The translations under genes were made by a program, and so were the position numbers. This document shows positions 14,730 to 27,100 of a DNA stretch of 64,000 nucleotides, piece after piece; position 1 is the stretch's first letter, and the number at the start of each line of letters is the position of its first letter. Under the pieces are notes generated by a model. That model did no database searches. It was not told the origin of the DNA and worked only from the letters and a program-made list of their open reading frames with translations. This DNA is from Tenebrio molitor (Eukaryota > Arthropoda > Insecta > Coleoptera > Tenebrionidae): positions 7,068,001 through 7,132,000 of the forward strand of contig NC_091055.1 of the NCBI RefSeq assembly GCF_963966145.1, written 5' to 3'.

Positions 14730-15680
14730 AATAAATTACTATTATCTGTTGTAGTTGTGACGGCTGTCACTGAAAGTGCAATAATGAAAGTTTTATCAGT
14801 TTGTAATTTTTGCTGGATGAATACTTTCAATAGATCGTTTTACATAAAAAAAACTTAAGTGGATTTTCTTTGACTATACAAAACAATATTTCTATCACGG
14901 ATAACAACTTATAAAATTGTGTTTAACAGTGATACATGTTTATCATTATTTTATTTTACTTGAGTAAAATTGAAAGTAACTTATGGGATATAAAGTTAGT
15001 GTTCAAAACAAAAGTACATATCAGGTGGACTCCAGCCTAACTGGTTATCATATAAATTGTAAGACTACCCATAAAATTCTTGATCTGAACATATCTACTA
15101 TATTTCTTCTACTGATAGCATATTTGAATGAATATGCAAAATATGTAGAGTTTTACAAGTATTTATATCTAAAAAAATTAAATTAATTCATTTTGTTGCT
15201 CCTCTTTTCATTTCATCTCCTTCTATTTAATTTTTTATGATTGTGAATTTTATTTTTCGTATTACTCATTTTTTAGTTTCATGAGCTACTTTGTTGTTGT
15301 TTTGATAAATGCCGTTGTATTGTTTTATTATTATTTACACCAATGAATCGGTGTTTGTCTTTTAATGTGTTTCATTAAATCAGCAAGGCAGCAAATAAGT
15401 GGATAAACAACATGTTTCACTCACACCTGGTATGTGAAGAAACTACAGTAGCAAACTGGAACTTTAAATGGTAAATTTTCAAGTGTAATAAATTTAACTG
15501 CTGCAAGGTGCAACTAACACATCTTAGATCTAATATTTCAAGTTTTCGGTAATAATAGCAATAAATATAAGCTGTTTCATCTTTTAATATTCTTATTTCT
15601 AGCTAGATACTGTTAACAGTGCAATAATAACTTCGTTTTCTCGTATAGAGTTGAAGGTATACCTCTTTCTATACACTATA
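14730..15680. other. No recognised feature
   Basis: AT-rich spacer between two inverted-repeat elements. One 67-codon frame (14983-15186) has no recognised family. Confidence 0.65.
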
Positions 15681-16130
15681 CAGCGTATTTCAGGAGTCAT
15701 GCTGATAATGAGCCCGACGGAACTGAAAATGCAACCCACAATACATTTTCTAAGTTAACATGGATGTTTGTTTTTTGATTTAAAAAACATAAAACATAGT
15801 TAGCTGTGCAGTTTCGTAAATTTTGATATAAACGTCTTCGCTTGGTTAAATGGAGTTATGAAAAAACAAAGAGTTTTTGGGAAAATGTTAATTGTCTGCA
15901 TAAACACGCAACGGCAAAAGCATTTTTATTACATTCGTCTGTTTTATCATCGTTCGAATACATTTTAACTTTTTCGTAAATGTCAGTTGTGACAAATAAA
16001 ATTATTGGAAGCAAAGCCATCATGAATTCATAATTTCACGATATTTAAAATAGCCCCGTTAACTTTGGAAATGTATTGTGGGTTGCATTTTCAATTCTGT
16101 CGGGCTCATTATCACTCGTGAAATACCCTG
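15681..16130. mobile_element. MITE, 450 bp, TA-flanked
   Basis: Terminal inverted repeats of about 65 bp: CAGCGTATTTCAGGAGTCAT... and its inverse ending ...ACTCGTGAAATACCCTG. They share GAGCCCGACGGAACTGAAAA and TGCAACCCACAATACATTT. TA lies on both sides, suggesting a Tc1/mariner-type insertion. There is no transposase. It is related to the element at 51833. Confidence 0.8.
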
Positions 16131-19110
16131 TATACTTATCAAAATTGTAAGAAAAATTTAACTTTAACCAAGTATTTTTTTTCCTTTTGCACTGAGGTTA
16201 GTCCATGTGTTTTTACAATACTGTGCGATAACTTAATATAACCCTTTTGAATATAAAATGTAAGAGCATATAATTTAAAATGGTGCAGATGGTGTTGTTT
16301 AAAACTGATTAAAAAAAAATCCGAAAGCTTACACGAAATGCTTCTAATAATAAATTTCATTTGTAGGTTAATCCATTTTGGATTGTAAACCTGCGTTAAT
16401 GGCGAGTTAAGGTTATATGAATCTAGCGTAGATTGATGCATTTGCCGCTGCTGAACTTAAAAAAAAACTGTTTTATCATGTTATTTCAATAAACCGAAAT
16501 TAAGCTTAAATTTTGCAATGTGAATAAGAAATTAAGTTTTGGTCATATTGTTGAATAATAATTAACAAAATATAAATATTATTCGCAGAAATGAGAAGAA
16601 TTGTTAATTTCCATTCAAGTAAGAATTTATTTTTTATCTTTGTTCCTAAATTATGTTTACACGCTGTTTTTTTTGTACAGAAAGGAGGAAACCAGTGTTT
16701 TTTGCACGCTAAAATCAATTGTACCTTTAATTTTTAAATATAAACCGCTATTGCTGAACAAACAAGCCTAAAAATTAATTTAAACGGAAAAACCCATACA
16801 CAAACCTAATGAAAAATTACTGATGCTCGCCAATAATCGAGTGGTCGAGCGTACAATTTTCATCTAAATTGTTCGTCGACTTTTTACCTTGTTGATAAAT
16901 TATTACTGAACATTGGCTAAACAATACTCCATTTATATTTCACGTACAGCAAGATTTTGCAAATTTGATGAAGGGTTCAATGATAAAATGACTTTGATTT
17001 AACGGTGAATCTGCCATTTAAAATGTAAAAGTACATTTTGGAGAACCCTTTTTAAGCAAATTAATTTAAGGGTAAATACAACTGCGTATAATTTGTAATT
17101 ATTAGTTAAACCTGTGTAAAGTTAAGATAAATCAGACACTTAGTGTAAAAATAAAACCTAAATTAAGTTTTCAGTCTAGTTAGTTCCGTTTTTCTTATAA
17201 AAAAAATACAATCAGATACTATTTTATTAAGTAATGAAAAATAAGGTAACAATTGAATATAAAAAGGAAATATTAAGTTATCATTGGAACTGAACATACA
17301 TACCTGTCGAGCGTAAATTGCATCGTTTCTCCTTTCTTTCCTTCCGTGTTCAGAATCTCTTCACTTTTACTTCAACATTTAGTGGGGTTTGTCAAAACTG
17401 TCACAGTTGTTTGGTTTTTTTTGGTCTTGCTTGAACCGTAAGCAATAGAGTGAGATTCTTAAAAATACTAAATCTAAGCAAAATTTCACATTTGTGCATT
17501 AATAATAATAAAAATAATTGTGTTTTCATGTACCTACCCGTTAAAATAAAAAAATTAAGGAAAATGTTTCCATTTGTCCAATGATAATTCCATTATTAAT
17601 TACTCGAATTTCGCCCAGAGAAATTTACTAGTGAGTTTTAAAAGCCTAATTTTTTAAACAACATTTTGAGTGCTTTCACAGATGTAATTTAGCGCCCAGA
17701 AGCATTAAAGTAATTTGGGTCGTTATGTTTACATGCCTTTTTTTGGATCTTAAATAATTTTGTTTTAATAATACCTAATGAAAAGGTGAATAGTAATTTT
17801 TTGTACTGTATTTACTTTAAAGAACGGTATTTATCCTTTAGCTTAACGAGACACGCAAGGTTCAGTCGTTGTATTATGTGATGCTACGTGGAAGGAAGGT
17901 GGGAAAAGGATAAATGAAAGTAAAACGTTTTGTCTTATATTTATTTATAAAACAACAAACAATGTCTATAATATGTGTCTGTATGTTTTTATATACATAA
18001 TCGTCACATAATGTGAAACACTGATTAACATTATTTACAGAAATCGAGCGAACAAACGTAGATTTGGTGGAGCGAATGATGTCCAAATTCTTTAACCCTT
18101 CCGAAGGATATGGATTGTTGAAATACACGAAAAAATTTATAATAATGCGTTAATCGAATATTAATTGACCTTTGGATACCTTCGCCTTAAAATATGGTCC
18201 AGTCATTACGCAACTCAAGTGTAAACACATATTACACAATTAAGCAACTTGACGTACATGATATAGATCTGATGAGACGCGAGATCCAAATAGATTTTGG
18301 CGTTTCGCAGACAGTTCTAGAGGCTCTCAAGTGCATAGCAATCTCTAATTTTATCCAGTTGCTATGACGATCATTGTCATCAACATCAAATTTACATATT
18401 AAACGCTTAGCTGTTCACTTTGGTGGTAATATGGCAATGAATAATTGTACCGGGTGAATACATCAAATTATTTACGTCCACTTACATTTTTCTTACTGTC
18501 AACGAACTAATTTTACAAGGGTGTGACACTAGCAAATAAAGATAAATCATTTTAGGAATTTAAGCTCAGTCGGTCGTGTAATATTAAACTTGAATCGTAG
18601 ATTGACTCATACGGATTTGTCAAAATAAAATATGTGTCAATAACGTTAGTGAAACAACGACGTACCGGCAATTCAGAAAATATTGTATATTTTGTAATAT
18701 TTTAAGTATTAAAAAAAATCGTTTTAGATTTTTATTTTTATCCACGAATAAATGTAAAAACACATTATACAGGGTCATTATAAATGATTATAGTCCAAGT
18801 AGGCGTAAAAACTGAATGTAAAATTTATGGCTGCCGCTCCATATAAAAACCATCAAAATGATGTGAATAAGTGAGTTCACATACAGGAGTTAAATTGGGT
18901 GCAAAACAACTCAATATTTTTAAAATTGGTTGCAAAACAACTCAATATTTTTGGATTCAATGGTTAATTTAAAAAAAATAAAATAAAACCCTGATTCCCG
19001 CACGTTTCACCCAACAAACGAGAGTGACATCGATAAAAACTGACAGATCACATGAAAGCGGCAAAAATTTCATAACACGGGCATGGCCTGCTTCATTTAT
19101 AATTACTCTG
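16131..19110. other. Intergenic, no gene
   Basis: AT-rich. At 18893-18950 a motif of about 27 bp (TTGG-TGCAAAACAACTCAAT plus TATTTTT) occurs twice in tandem. ACAGGGTCATTATAAATGAT at 18770 looks like a lone transposon terminus. Confidence 0.6.
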
Positions 19111-19488
19111 TACAAAGTGTCTATAAAAGAACGTATATCAAGATTCCTGTGGAATGCGAATATATTTTATTTTTGCCGTTCTGTAGCATATTGTGGTAGC
19201 AAATAGAAAAACAGTGGTTATCTAAGTCCATTAATGACAGGTTTTTAATAAAGACTGGTGTAAGAGGAAAAGTAATTAGAATAATTATAGGAAACCTGAA
19301 GGGAATCACAAACAAAACAACTAAGACGTGGAACTCACAACTGACGCTAAGATTTAATAATTTGACATTTGACTGTTGACATCTGATTTGATGGCTTCAA
19401 CGGCTCGAATTAGTTGTACAGAATAAAATTATAGAGCCTCACAATTCTACAGCACTCTTGATATACGTTCTTTTATAGACACTTTGTA
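19111..19488. mobile_element. MITE with perfect 33-bp terminal inverted repeats
   Basis: TACAAAGTGTCTATAAAAGA followed by ACGTATATCAAGA is exactly inverted at 19456-19488. The outermost TA is probably the target duplication. Perfect ends imply a fairly recent insertion. An open frame reading across the left end is not credible as a gene. Confidence 0.8.
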
Positions 19489-20279
19489 TTATGATTAATC
19501 AATCAATTTGGAATAAAAATTAAAACATTTTCAAAAATTACGACCTCAGACTTTAAATAGCTTGTTTCAAACCTATGTACAAATGAAAAATAAGCGGTGT
19601 CCCATAAAATGTTTAGACTTCTCCTCGAGTCTAGACTCTCGATCAGGTAGAAGAAATAGCGCGCAATTTTAATTTTTTAAATATGTACTATCAAATATTT
19701 AAAATTAACATTTAATTTTTTTGTTAAAAACATTATTTATTTTTTTGGTGGTATTTTATTCTTTGTATACTAGGAGACACTGAAAACATTAAAAATATAT
19801 GATTATTTTATTTAACATTAAAATTATTACAACTTCTACATTTCTACGGTATTATAATAATTATCATTTGTTCCACATTTCAGGTCCGAAAAAGTATTTT
19901 ACAAATGCGTGTTTGCTGCGAAAATAATTAACAATGTGTTGCTAAGTCTTCATCAGTTTCAAATAATTTTTAATAATAATTATAATTTAGTAATTTAGTG
20001 ATAATATTTCATTTATTCCTAGGTAATAAAAGGACCGAGAAATTTAGCCAAGTATAAATGATGTTCCCTGTATTATCTATTTCGATTTGAATTAAAAATG
20101 AAGCAAATACGTTTCAAAATATAATCCCAGCTAACGAAGTTTTCAGTGTTATTCGTTTAATTTCGTGATAATTTGTAATGAAGTTATTTTTTGAATCAAG
20201 CATTGTTACTTAATAAATATCGAAAAGTTTCGGTTTAAATTGGTCTATTTATCTATAGCCGAAAAAAATTGACGTGTTT
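19489..20279. other. No recognised feature
   Basis: AT-rich with no long frame. A CCCTGTATTA end-like motif at about 20067 might be an isolated element terminus. Confidence 0.6.
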
Positions 20280-21330
20280 TCCCACATCTGAGAATAAGGC
20301 ATTGTGCAGCTGTGTCAACGTCTTTAGATCTCCAGATCGTCAGATTGACTCTATCTGTTAGCCGTCGAGGAAGAATTCCGTGCCTATTCTTCACTCGTTA
20401 AATAAATAACATCTAGACAGCTAGAGAAACCACTTACGTAAAACCCCTTAGTGTGAGGAGAATTCGGTTTTGGGTGAATAGAAATATTGAATGATATTGT
20501 GCGAATCGAGAGAAAAGTCGACGTGCAGAGACGCACCGATTTACCCTCCTCACTTCTTTAAATCTGTGACAAATTAACCACCCTTTACTGTCGTTTTAAA
20601 AAATAAAACCGCCTTGATAAGCAACAAACTGAAATCCTTCGTTTGTGTCGACATTTTGCGCGTAACAGCGAAAAAAACTAGAGATGTAATCTAGTTTTGG
20701 GCGCCATTTTCCAGCATGGCGTCCCGATAGGGTTTATCGGCGAAGGCATCGCAATGATTTCGATTGTATCAACTGTCGACCCATATCTGGTTGACGTCAC
20801 GAGGGTTATTGATATCTTAGCGTGGAATCTGCATGAGGTCTGCGCTAAAGATTTTTTAATTGATCTGTTTTATTTCCATCGGGAACAGATGACGGCCCCC
20901 TTGCAGGATCCGGCGGCGCGGCCTTTGTGCCGGTACGTCATGTGTGTCTTCTGCGGGATTCATACGAAAGAAAAGACAAAAGGGGGCCGATAAATGATTT
21001 ATGAATTAGATTTGGATGTGGCTAACAATATCCGTAAAAATTCTGGTGTAGTGTTGGGTGAATTGATCAAAGCTTAGCCTTCCGTAGCAGCTGTTAAATC
21101 AGATCACGCGCCATTTAGCAGACATTCATCACGAACCAGGGTAAGCAACGTTAGTTCGACTCGGCTGTATCGTGTACAGAAGTGGTCATGACATGTACAG
21201 AATATGTGTTTATTTACAACTTTCCATAAAAGTTTACCCTGCCGATGTAACGGGAATTGTGCACCGCGAATCTGGTCGGGCAAACATAATTGCACGTCCC
21301 CTTACATAAACATCACTTTTACCACCGCCC
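20280..21330. promoter_or_regulatory. GC-richer unique stretch, candidate regulatory DNA
   Basis: Roughly 1 kb stands out from the AT-rich background, with frames open on both strands (20697-20993 plus, 21104-21295 minus) but no recognisable protein. It contains a small palindrome, CGCCATTTTCCAGCATGGCG, at about 20702. It lies 3 kb downstream of the dpr gene and could be an enhancer, a promoter of an unseen gene or an old repeat. Confidence 0.25.
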
Positions 21331-23769
21331 TTGCCATCAGACTAAGTCGGCCAGCACCAATTTTAAGTAGTATTTCCCCTCTAATATACATTTTTACACA
21401 GAGATCGAAAATTTGCCTTCTGATAAATACTGACAAGGATATACCTACACTTATACAAAATGTAAAATGTAAATCACAATTGCAAGTTCAATACTATTTC
21501 GTCAAACTAAACTGTGGTTTCACGTAGGTCTCCTACAACAACTTTCATTAATTATTATAAAATATTTATATATACAATGGTATTAAAGAGCAGATATACA
21601 TAGACGGAGCTCTTCTCGATGCAACATCGTCTCCGTTGTGATACATGATTGATACATTGAAAAGCCAGTCGGTCACAAAGAACTAAACTCGATTCGTAGT
21701 TTGATTCATATAGACGCCAACTGTCAAAATAAAAACTCATCTGTTAAACTACTGCAATTGTAACCCGCCGCACACGGTTCTCCCACAAATGACGAGACCG
21801 ATCGTCCCAGTCAATCTCAATCTACGAATCGATTTTGGTTTTTTACGAGTACCCCACCCCTGAATTTATTCGATACCGTTTTTGCGTTTAATGTCGTATT
21901 TTACCTATGAACGAACATGCCAACTGCTAATTACTCAGTCGAGCTGTTGTTTGTGGATCCTTTGTGTAGTTTTGCTCGTTTTGGCGCAACACACGCGCTT
22001 TCAAAATTTTTCCCTTTTTTCACACCGTCTGGTTTATTATGTAAAAGTTTATAATGTTTGAATAATTAGATTTTTGTTAGTTTTATAGCTCGGGGATGAA
22101 CAAGCGGCTAATTGTTGGGTCAGGAAGAAAAATCGTCGACAGTCTCGCCCGGCGGAACAAGAGAAAGCTCTCAGCTAACCTGACACGGGTGTACATCGGG
22201 TTGCCTATACCGAAGCCACAAAGATTAAAGAACACGAACTCCACCGGTTTAGGCTAATCAGATGATGAAAAATCGAACCCTTTAAGCCTTGCAATTAGTC
22301 CGTCTTGAAAAGTTTCATTTTTAAATTGGCCGTCGGTAGTAATGAAAAATACATGGTAAATTGTGTGATTAATAGTTTACTTTTTGAGTTTATCGTATTG
22401 ATTGGGCGTTAATTGACCAACTGTAAACAAGTAAATTTTCAAATTATCAGATATTTGTTAAGTTTGGAGTGCAAAAACTGATGAACGCTTAATTTAAAAA
22501 CGAAGTTGGATGTATTTCCGGGCCAATATACGCATCGCATTTGAAATTTATGAAACCCGCACAAATTGATCCACAAAACATAATTCGGAATCCAACCACG
22601 ATTCGTTCCTTATTCCATATTAATTCCGCTTTTAATTTTGACTGATATGAACACAGAGACGCACCTAGTCCAAATTGTACAAAGAGCTCCTTCCAAAGTC
22701 AAATCATTATTCTATTGTAGATAATACAGAATTGGAACAAACTATGTTGCGAATTAAGCATCCAATGTAGACTCACTCTAATGTTACTATTCCAAAATCG
22801 TATGAGTATTTGCCGATAGATTTGCTTAGAATACGAGAACAAGACCATCTCGACAACGCCGTAAACGCTCCGAGCTATGTGAACTCGTCGTTTCACTATT
22901 AACAAATTTCAGTCTAACTTCCAAACATAACACGATCATTTTTCGATTTGCACGCCGCAAAATTACGTTCAACTGCAAGATGACAATCACCAAACACGTA
23001 CAAAAAAGTAAAACAAGTTAGATTTCAATTAAAATCTGCATTGCAGAATCCATTCGCGTTGTTTAGATTAACAAACACGACCGAGTTCATTTAATAAGAA
23101 TTTGGTTGTGTTGTGATAACAATTTTTCGCGATTCTAAAATATCGGCTTAAAAGGCTTAAAGTTTAATTCGTTGCTTTTTATAGAAATCAATACCTGGAC
23201 TTAATGAAGTGAAACTTCATAAGTTATTCAATTTTATATTCGTGCTTGTTTACTTGATTTAATAAATAATCAATTTTTAGACACCCCGAATTAAAAATTG
23301 ATTGTAGTGAGTTCTGATTGGATGCAGAAATCGCAACAAATTTGACATATATCTTACAATAACTATATACAAGTTGGTCAGGAACCCAGTTATAAATATA
23401 CTTAATTTATGATATCTTATCGATTATACGTATATATTAGACAAATAAAGGGTATTTAAAGAAGTTTATTACAAGGGGTAGCTGCACCGGGGCTCCTGTA
23501 TGTACTTTTACAAGACTTTCGTTTTCCAAGACGCCACATATTTTGGTTCTTTTTCAAATGTGACGTTTGTCAGAAATTGAGAGTCCGTAAGTATAATACT
23601 AAATGTAAATAAACTGGAAGTAGATAAAATATATGATACGTTATGTAATTGAAATACACACAATAATTTAATTATATCACAAGATTTTTGTTGTTCAGTA
23701 TATATTTCCTTTAAACACTTTAAACACGTAAACGGCGTAATAAGCTTTCTTTTCTTCTTTGACTATAGG
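21331..23769. other. Region downstream of the dpr gene, no recognised gene
   Basis: Mixed composition. 21770-22260 is somewhat GC-richer and contains a 53-codon frame at 22096-22257 (MNKRLIVGSGRKIVDS...), basic and protein-like but unassigned. The rest is AT-rich. Confidence 0.55.
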
Positions 23770-24325
23770 TACATATGAAATAGACTTTATTATAATGAAT
23801 TAATTGTAATGTAATGTTTGTTATGACACTCACCACTTTGAAACCGGTCCCCGTGTCAGGTCTGCCTAGTCGGGCAACCCTTTAGATACGAGCGGGTGAG
23901 CATTTCAAGGAAAAATAATATAGTAGAGGGTGCGGAAAACGGAGCGTGTGTGGATTATTCAAAATTAATTTCTCGGAATGTCTAGGATATGGTTCACGTG
24001 TGTACACTAAAAGGTTGCCCAGCTGGCAATACTAAGACCAAACACGCAAAACGTCGGAAGTCGGGCTTATTTTGTTTAAGTAAAATCGTTATTACTTGTG
24101 TCCCGAATGCGAGTATGGATAATATGTGGGATTTGGTGGTAAAATGTCACGATTCCACCGACCGAAACCGCACAAATAAAGTACTCCCATGAGGTAATGT
24201 TTGGTAAGTTGGTCCATTCGCGGCACCTTGATATGATATCATAATTATGTAGTTCGTAGGGTCACCACTTGAATCACCTGCACCGTGGCCTAATTAAAAG
24301 TGTTGCACCAATAAGACGAAAGGGG
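23770..24325 (-). other. probable 3' UTR of the dpr gene
   Basis: Downstream of the dpr stop, the sequence stays GC-richer than its surroundings for roughly 450 bases. The first AATAAA on the minus strand is at 23791-23786, giving a 3' UTR of about 550 nt. Within it, 23872-23885 and 24007-24020 are inverted copies (GGGCAACCCTTTAG against CTAAAAGGTTGCCC) that could pair around a 120-base loop. The extent is inferred; there is no transcript evidence. Confidence 0.5.
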
Positions 24326-24432
24326 TCACCTCTGGCGAGCCAATAACCAACCCACCAGGACTACTATCAACGTGGGGGAGATTAGTCCCGAAGGGGCTGC
24401 ATTGCCGTGGTGGACAGCTGCCGGCAATTCAC
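24326..24432 (-). CDS. dpr: dpr family Ig protein, terminal exon with membrane-anchor tail and stop
   Basis: This is the last coding exon, separated from the Ig2 exon by a 33.4-kb intron. Read on the minus strand it follows the acceptor GTTTGCAG. Its first two bases (GT) complete the glycine left open by the upstream phase-1 donor. The peptide continues ELPAAVHHGN, matching the conserved sequence after HVLNGE in Dprs (commonly H/LPAAMQHGN). A hydrophobic run follows (LISPTLIVVLVGWLLA), then RQR and a TGA stop. Short hydrophobic C-termini like this serve Dprs as GPI-attachment signals or a single membrane anchor; the small GNAAPSG segment before it would suit a GPI omega site. Phase, motif and hydrophobicity all agree, so the assignment is strong despite only 35 codons and the long intron. 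Confidence 0.9.
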
Positions 24433-25597
24433 CTGCAAACATTAAATGTTACTCATTAGTACTGCAGAACTGAATTAATTAAACAATACGGAAAAGCTTT
24501 TTTCAAAGTCTTGTGAGACCGGACATAAAATTTACTCGCTTAGTTGATTATACACAAATTCTCTTTCTCTCTCATTCCCGTAGGCTTCTCAACTATTTTT
24601 ATCTTTCGTATTTACACACGACACAAAATACCACAAGTAAAAGAAACCAAATAGAACCGGTTTAACTAAAATTAGACTAACATAAATTCCAAAAAAAAAA
24701 TGTTATTTTCTAGGAAAACATTATGTTCTTGTTGGTACTAATCTTCTCAATGAAAAAAATCGATAAGATAATTTTTTTCTATAGTTATTTTTTCAAAAAA
24801 CAGAAGAGAACAGTGTATTGGGAAATAATCGTCAAAGAAATAACCATAGAAGAAATGAAACTGTATAATTGACTTAATTTTTTATTCATTATTTTCATGT
24901 AAATGACGGTTAGTCCGGGCAGTAAAAGAGTCTTTTCTACTCTCTACACTATCTCATACAAAACATTAGTTATTACTTATTATTACTGGGAATTTTTTTA
25001 AAGTATTGTAAATTATATTATTTAGAAGCCCCCTCGTTTTAGGCAACCAATGAATCACTTTTTTAAAATAGTATGGATACACTTTCTATTGTAGATGTAA
25101 AAATAATTTCACGACACAACGATGTTATTAAAGAGATAAAAAAATGTTCACAATGCATCTTATTGGAATTAAAAATTCATTGTCGCTCCAGTATAACGTC
25201 AACATATTTTTAAGGTAGGTAAATGTGGTCGGTGCCGGTCATTATCTGTGGCAATGTAGACCTGACGAATGATTTAAAAATAAAACGATACAAGTAGGAC
25301 TTAAAATGTTACTTCTGGACCAGGATATTTGGCATCTTAAAAACAAGGCAGAATCCTAAAAATTTAGCTGTTTTCCCAAAAGTAAACAACCGAAAAATAC
25401 CTAAAATCCTTCAAAAAACAGGAATTTTTATGCACCCCAAAAGTTCCCAAATATCTGTAGATCACCAAAAATTGGGCACACGAAAAAACCGTTGAGAATC
25501 ACCCAAAATCATGCACAATTATCTCAAGAGCACTCTAAAAAACTTACAAAATATGTACCTTGTTTTTAAACACTCAAAAACTAGATTTATTAAATGA

Positions 25598-26022
25598 TAT
25601 TTAAGTGCTCTGAAATTAGTATTAGAAAGTGCAAGTGAGGGGGCATTTGTTGATCTTGCAAACGCCGTATTAGTATTATTTTCTGAATCACCACAGAAGA
25701 TCAGGAACGAAAAAGAACTTCATCATATCTTGTATACTCTGGCATATAACTCCAGATACTTCGTAACACAGAGTGAGGTCCAGATCAAGAAAAATAGAAA
25801 GGGACCCTGGATGTGGTGATAATCATTAAGAACATCGGAACCATTTTTGAATAAAAAATGCAGTCCAAGTCTGCAAATGAAGCTTTAAAACAAATTTTTG
25901 AGAGGCAATATTATACTAAATTCGATGAACCTGACTATGAACACATTTCCAAAAAGATTTATGCTGGTTTGGCATTTAATACAGAGGAGAAGAAAGTTTT
26001 TATAACATCAAGTTGGAAATGA
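25598..26022 (+). pseudogene. Broken PD-(D/E)XK (PDDEXK_9-like) nuclease-domain fragment
   Basis: Two overlapping open pieces read like one degraded C-terminal domain of the AAA-ATPase-like/PDDEXK_9 proteins. Piece 1 (25598-25819) gives about 73 residues, including GAFVDLANAVLVLF and ELHHILYTLAYNSRYFV, and stops at TGA. A shift of frame then gives VVIIIKNIGTIFE, a TAA stop at 25852-25854, and KMQSKSANEALKQIFERQYY, running on to a TGA at 26020-26022. The run of hydrophobic strand, FE-x-K, and SANEALKQI followed by a Y-rich segment matches the family's E-x-K nuclease core and the helix after it. The terminal strand and SSWK also fit the family's usual ending. The stop falls exactly at the variable position of E-x-K. 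With one frameshift and one internal stop it is non-functional. No ATPase domain is visible upstream. Family assignment is from motif memory, not a search. Confidence 0.6.
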
Positions 26023-26607
26023 AGAAAAAAGTAAATATGTCTGTAGTGATACTATATTATAATTTGTAGGTATTGTTACGTTATTTATTTTTCCTTTTTC
26101 TGAAATTGTCCCAAAATAACGATTTAACTGACTTCGGGTCGAGATCCACTGGAGACTGCTCGAGAGTACAACCAAAAATGTGGGGGAGGGTGGTGATAAC
26201 CGGGGGAAAGGAAACCTCCGAGTGATTTAATACAAAGATATATTTTCCCTCAGTCTTGCACATGTACAAATCTGATTAATTTCAACAAAAACGTTTCTCA
26301 CACTAAATATTATGTACAAAGGGTTGTGCTGTCGCCGCGATAAAAAAAAAGAAAAACTCTCGAAAAGTAAATGGGTTCAAAAACAAAAATCCCAAAAAAA
26401 AGGGGAACCGAAAGCGAAGCCCAATATCGTCCTCGACGCTATTCTTCTACGCCGCCCACGATCGTCGGGACCGTTCTCTCGGGTCTCACCTCGTTTCCCC
26501 CCCCCAAAAAAAAAAAAACAACTAAATTCCAAAATAGAGAAAGAAGTCGCGCGGCGGACGAAGACACAAAAGATAAGGATTAAAATAAGAACTATTACAC
26601 AAAAAAC

Positions 26608-26660
26608 TGTTATCGGTCTGACCGGCCGTTTGCAGGCGAGGTCACCAGCAGACCGATAAC
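26608..26660 (-). repeat. Conserved hairpin in core module, copy 1
   Basis: GTTATCGGTCTG pairs with CAGACCGATAAC across a loop of about 28 bases. The stem is identical in copy 2 while the loop differs at a few positions, suggesting the fold matters to the element, for example as an RNA structure or a protein-binding palindrome. Confidence 0.6.
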
Positions 26661-27090
26661 TCAAATCCGAACAAAAAAAAGCGTTCTGCCTGAAACGACG
26701 CGCTCGCTTCCCGAAAACTAAAAAATTTCTCTATCATCCTGGCCTTGATAATCACGGGGCGGTCGACGTCTCTGGAGACCTAGACGTTCCTCGGGGACTT
26801 CCTCGGGCCCCCGGTGGACAACGAAATCCGGGCGTGGAATCTAACTCCGCACCCTGGCTTCGGTTCTCCACGAACCTTCCGTCGGGGATCTGCAAATCCG
26901 CTCCTCGGCGTCTGGGTTTGGACTCCCTGGACTCTTCTTCCAGCCTCACCCTCTTCGGACCGTCGACGTCTCCACACCCTTTTCTCGCCGTTCAACCACT
27001 CGCCCTTTCCGCCCCTTTCACAGTCCTACACCGATCTGACCTCCAACCAAGACCAAAGACCAAAAGACCTCACCCCGCACTCGTTTGTGT

Positions 27091-27100
27091 CTTTTATAGT
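27091..27100 (-). promoter_or_regulatory. TATA box of core module copy 1
   Basis: On the minus strand this reads ACTATAAAAG, preceded by GAGGGGCGAA, identical in context to copy 2. It points away from the tandem array and toward the PDDEXK remnant, which lies antisense to it. Confidence 0.45.

Noticed and set aside
18770..20073. ACAGGGTCATTATAAATG and CATCATTTATACTTGG with CCCTGTATTA as ends of one transposon
   Set aside because: Only about ten bases match convincingly, and another MITE lies between them. Too weak to call.
20697..20993. 98-codon frame as a gene, and a possible minus-strand exon after a pyrimidine-rich CCCGCAG at about 20958
   Set aside because: The plus frame has no normal start and no recognisable protein. 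The minus exon would give a hydrophilic tail with no anchor, whereas the 24326-24432 exon fits the Dpr C-terminus precisely.
23860..24330. GC-rich stretch as the 5' end of a non-LTR retrotransposon
   Set aside because: It is better explained as dpr terminal exon plus 3' UTR once the exon was read on the minus strand.
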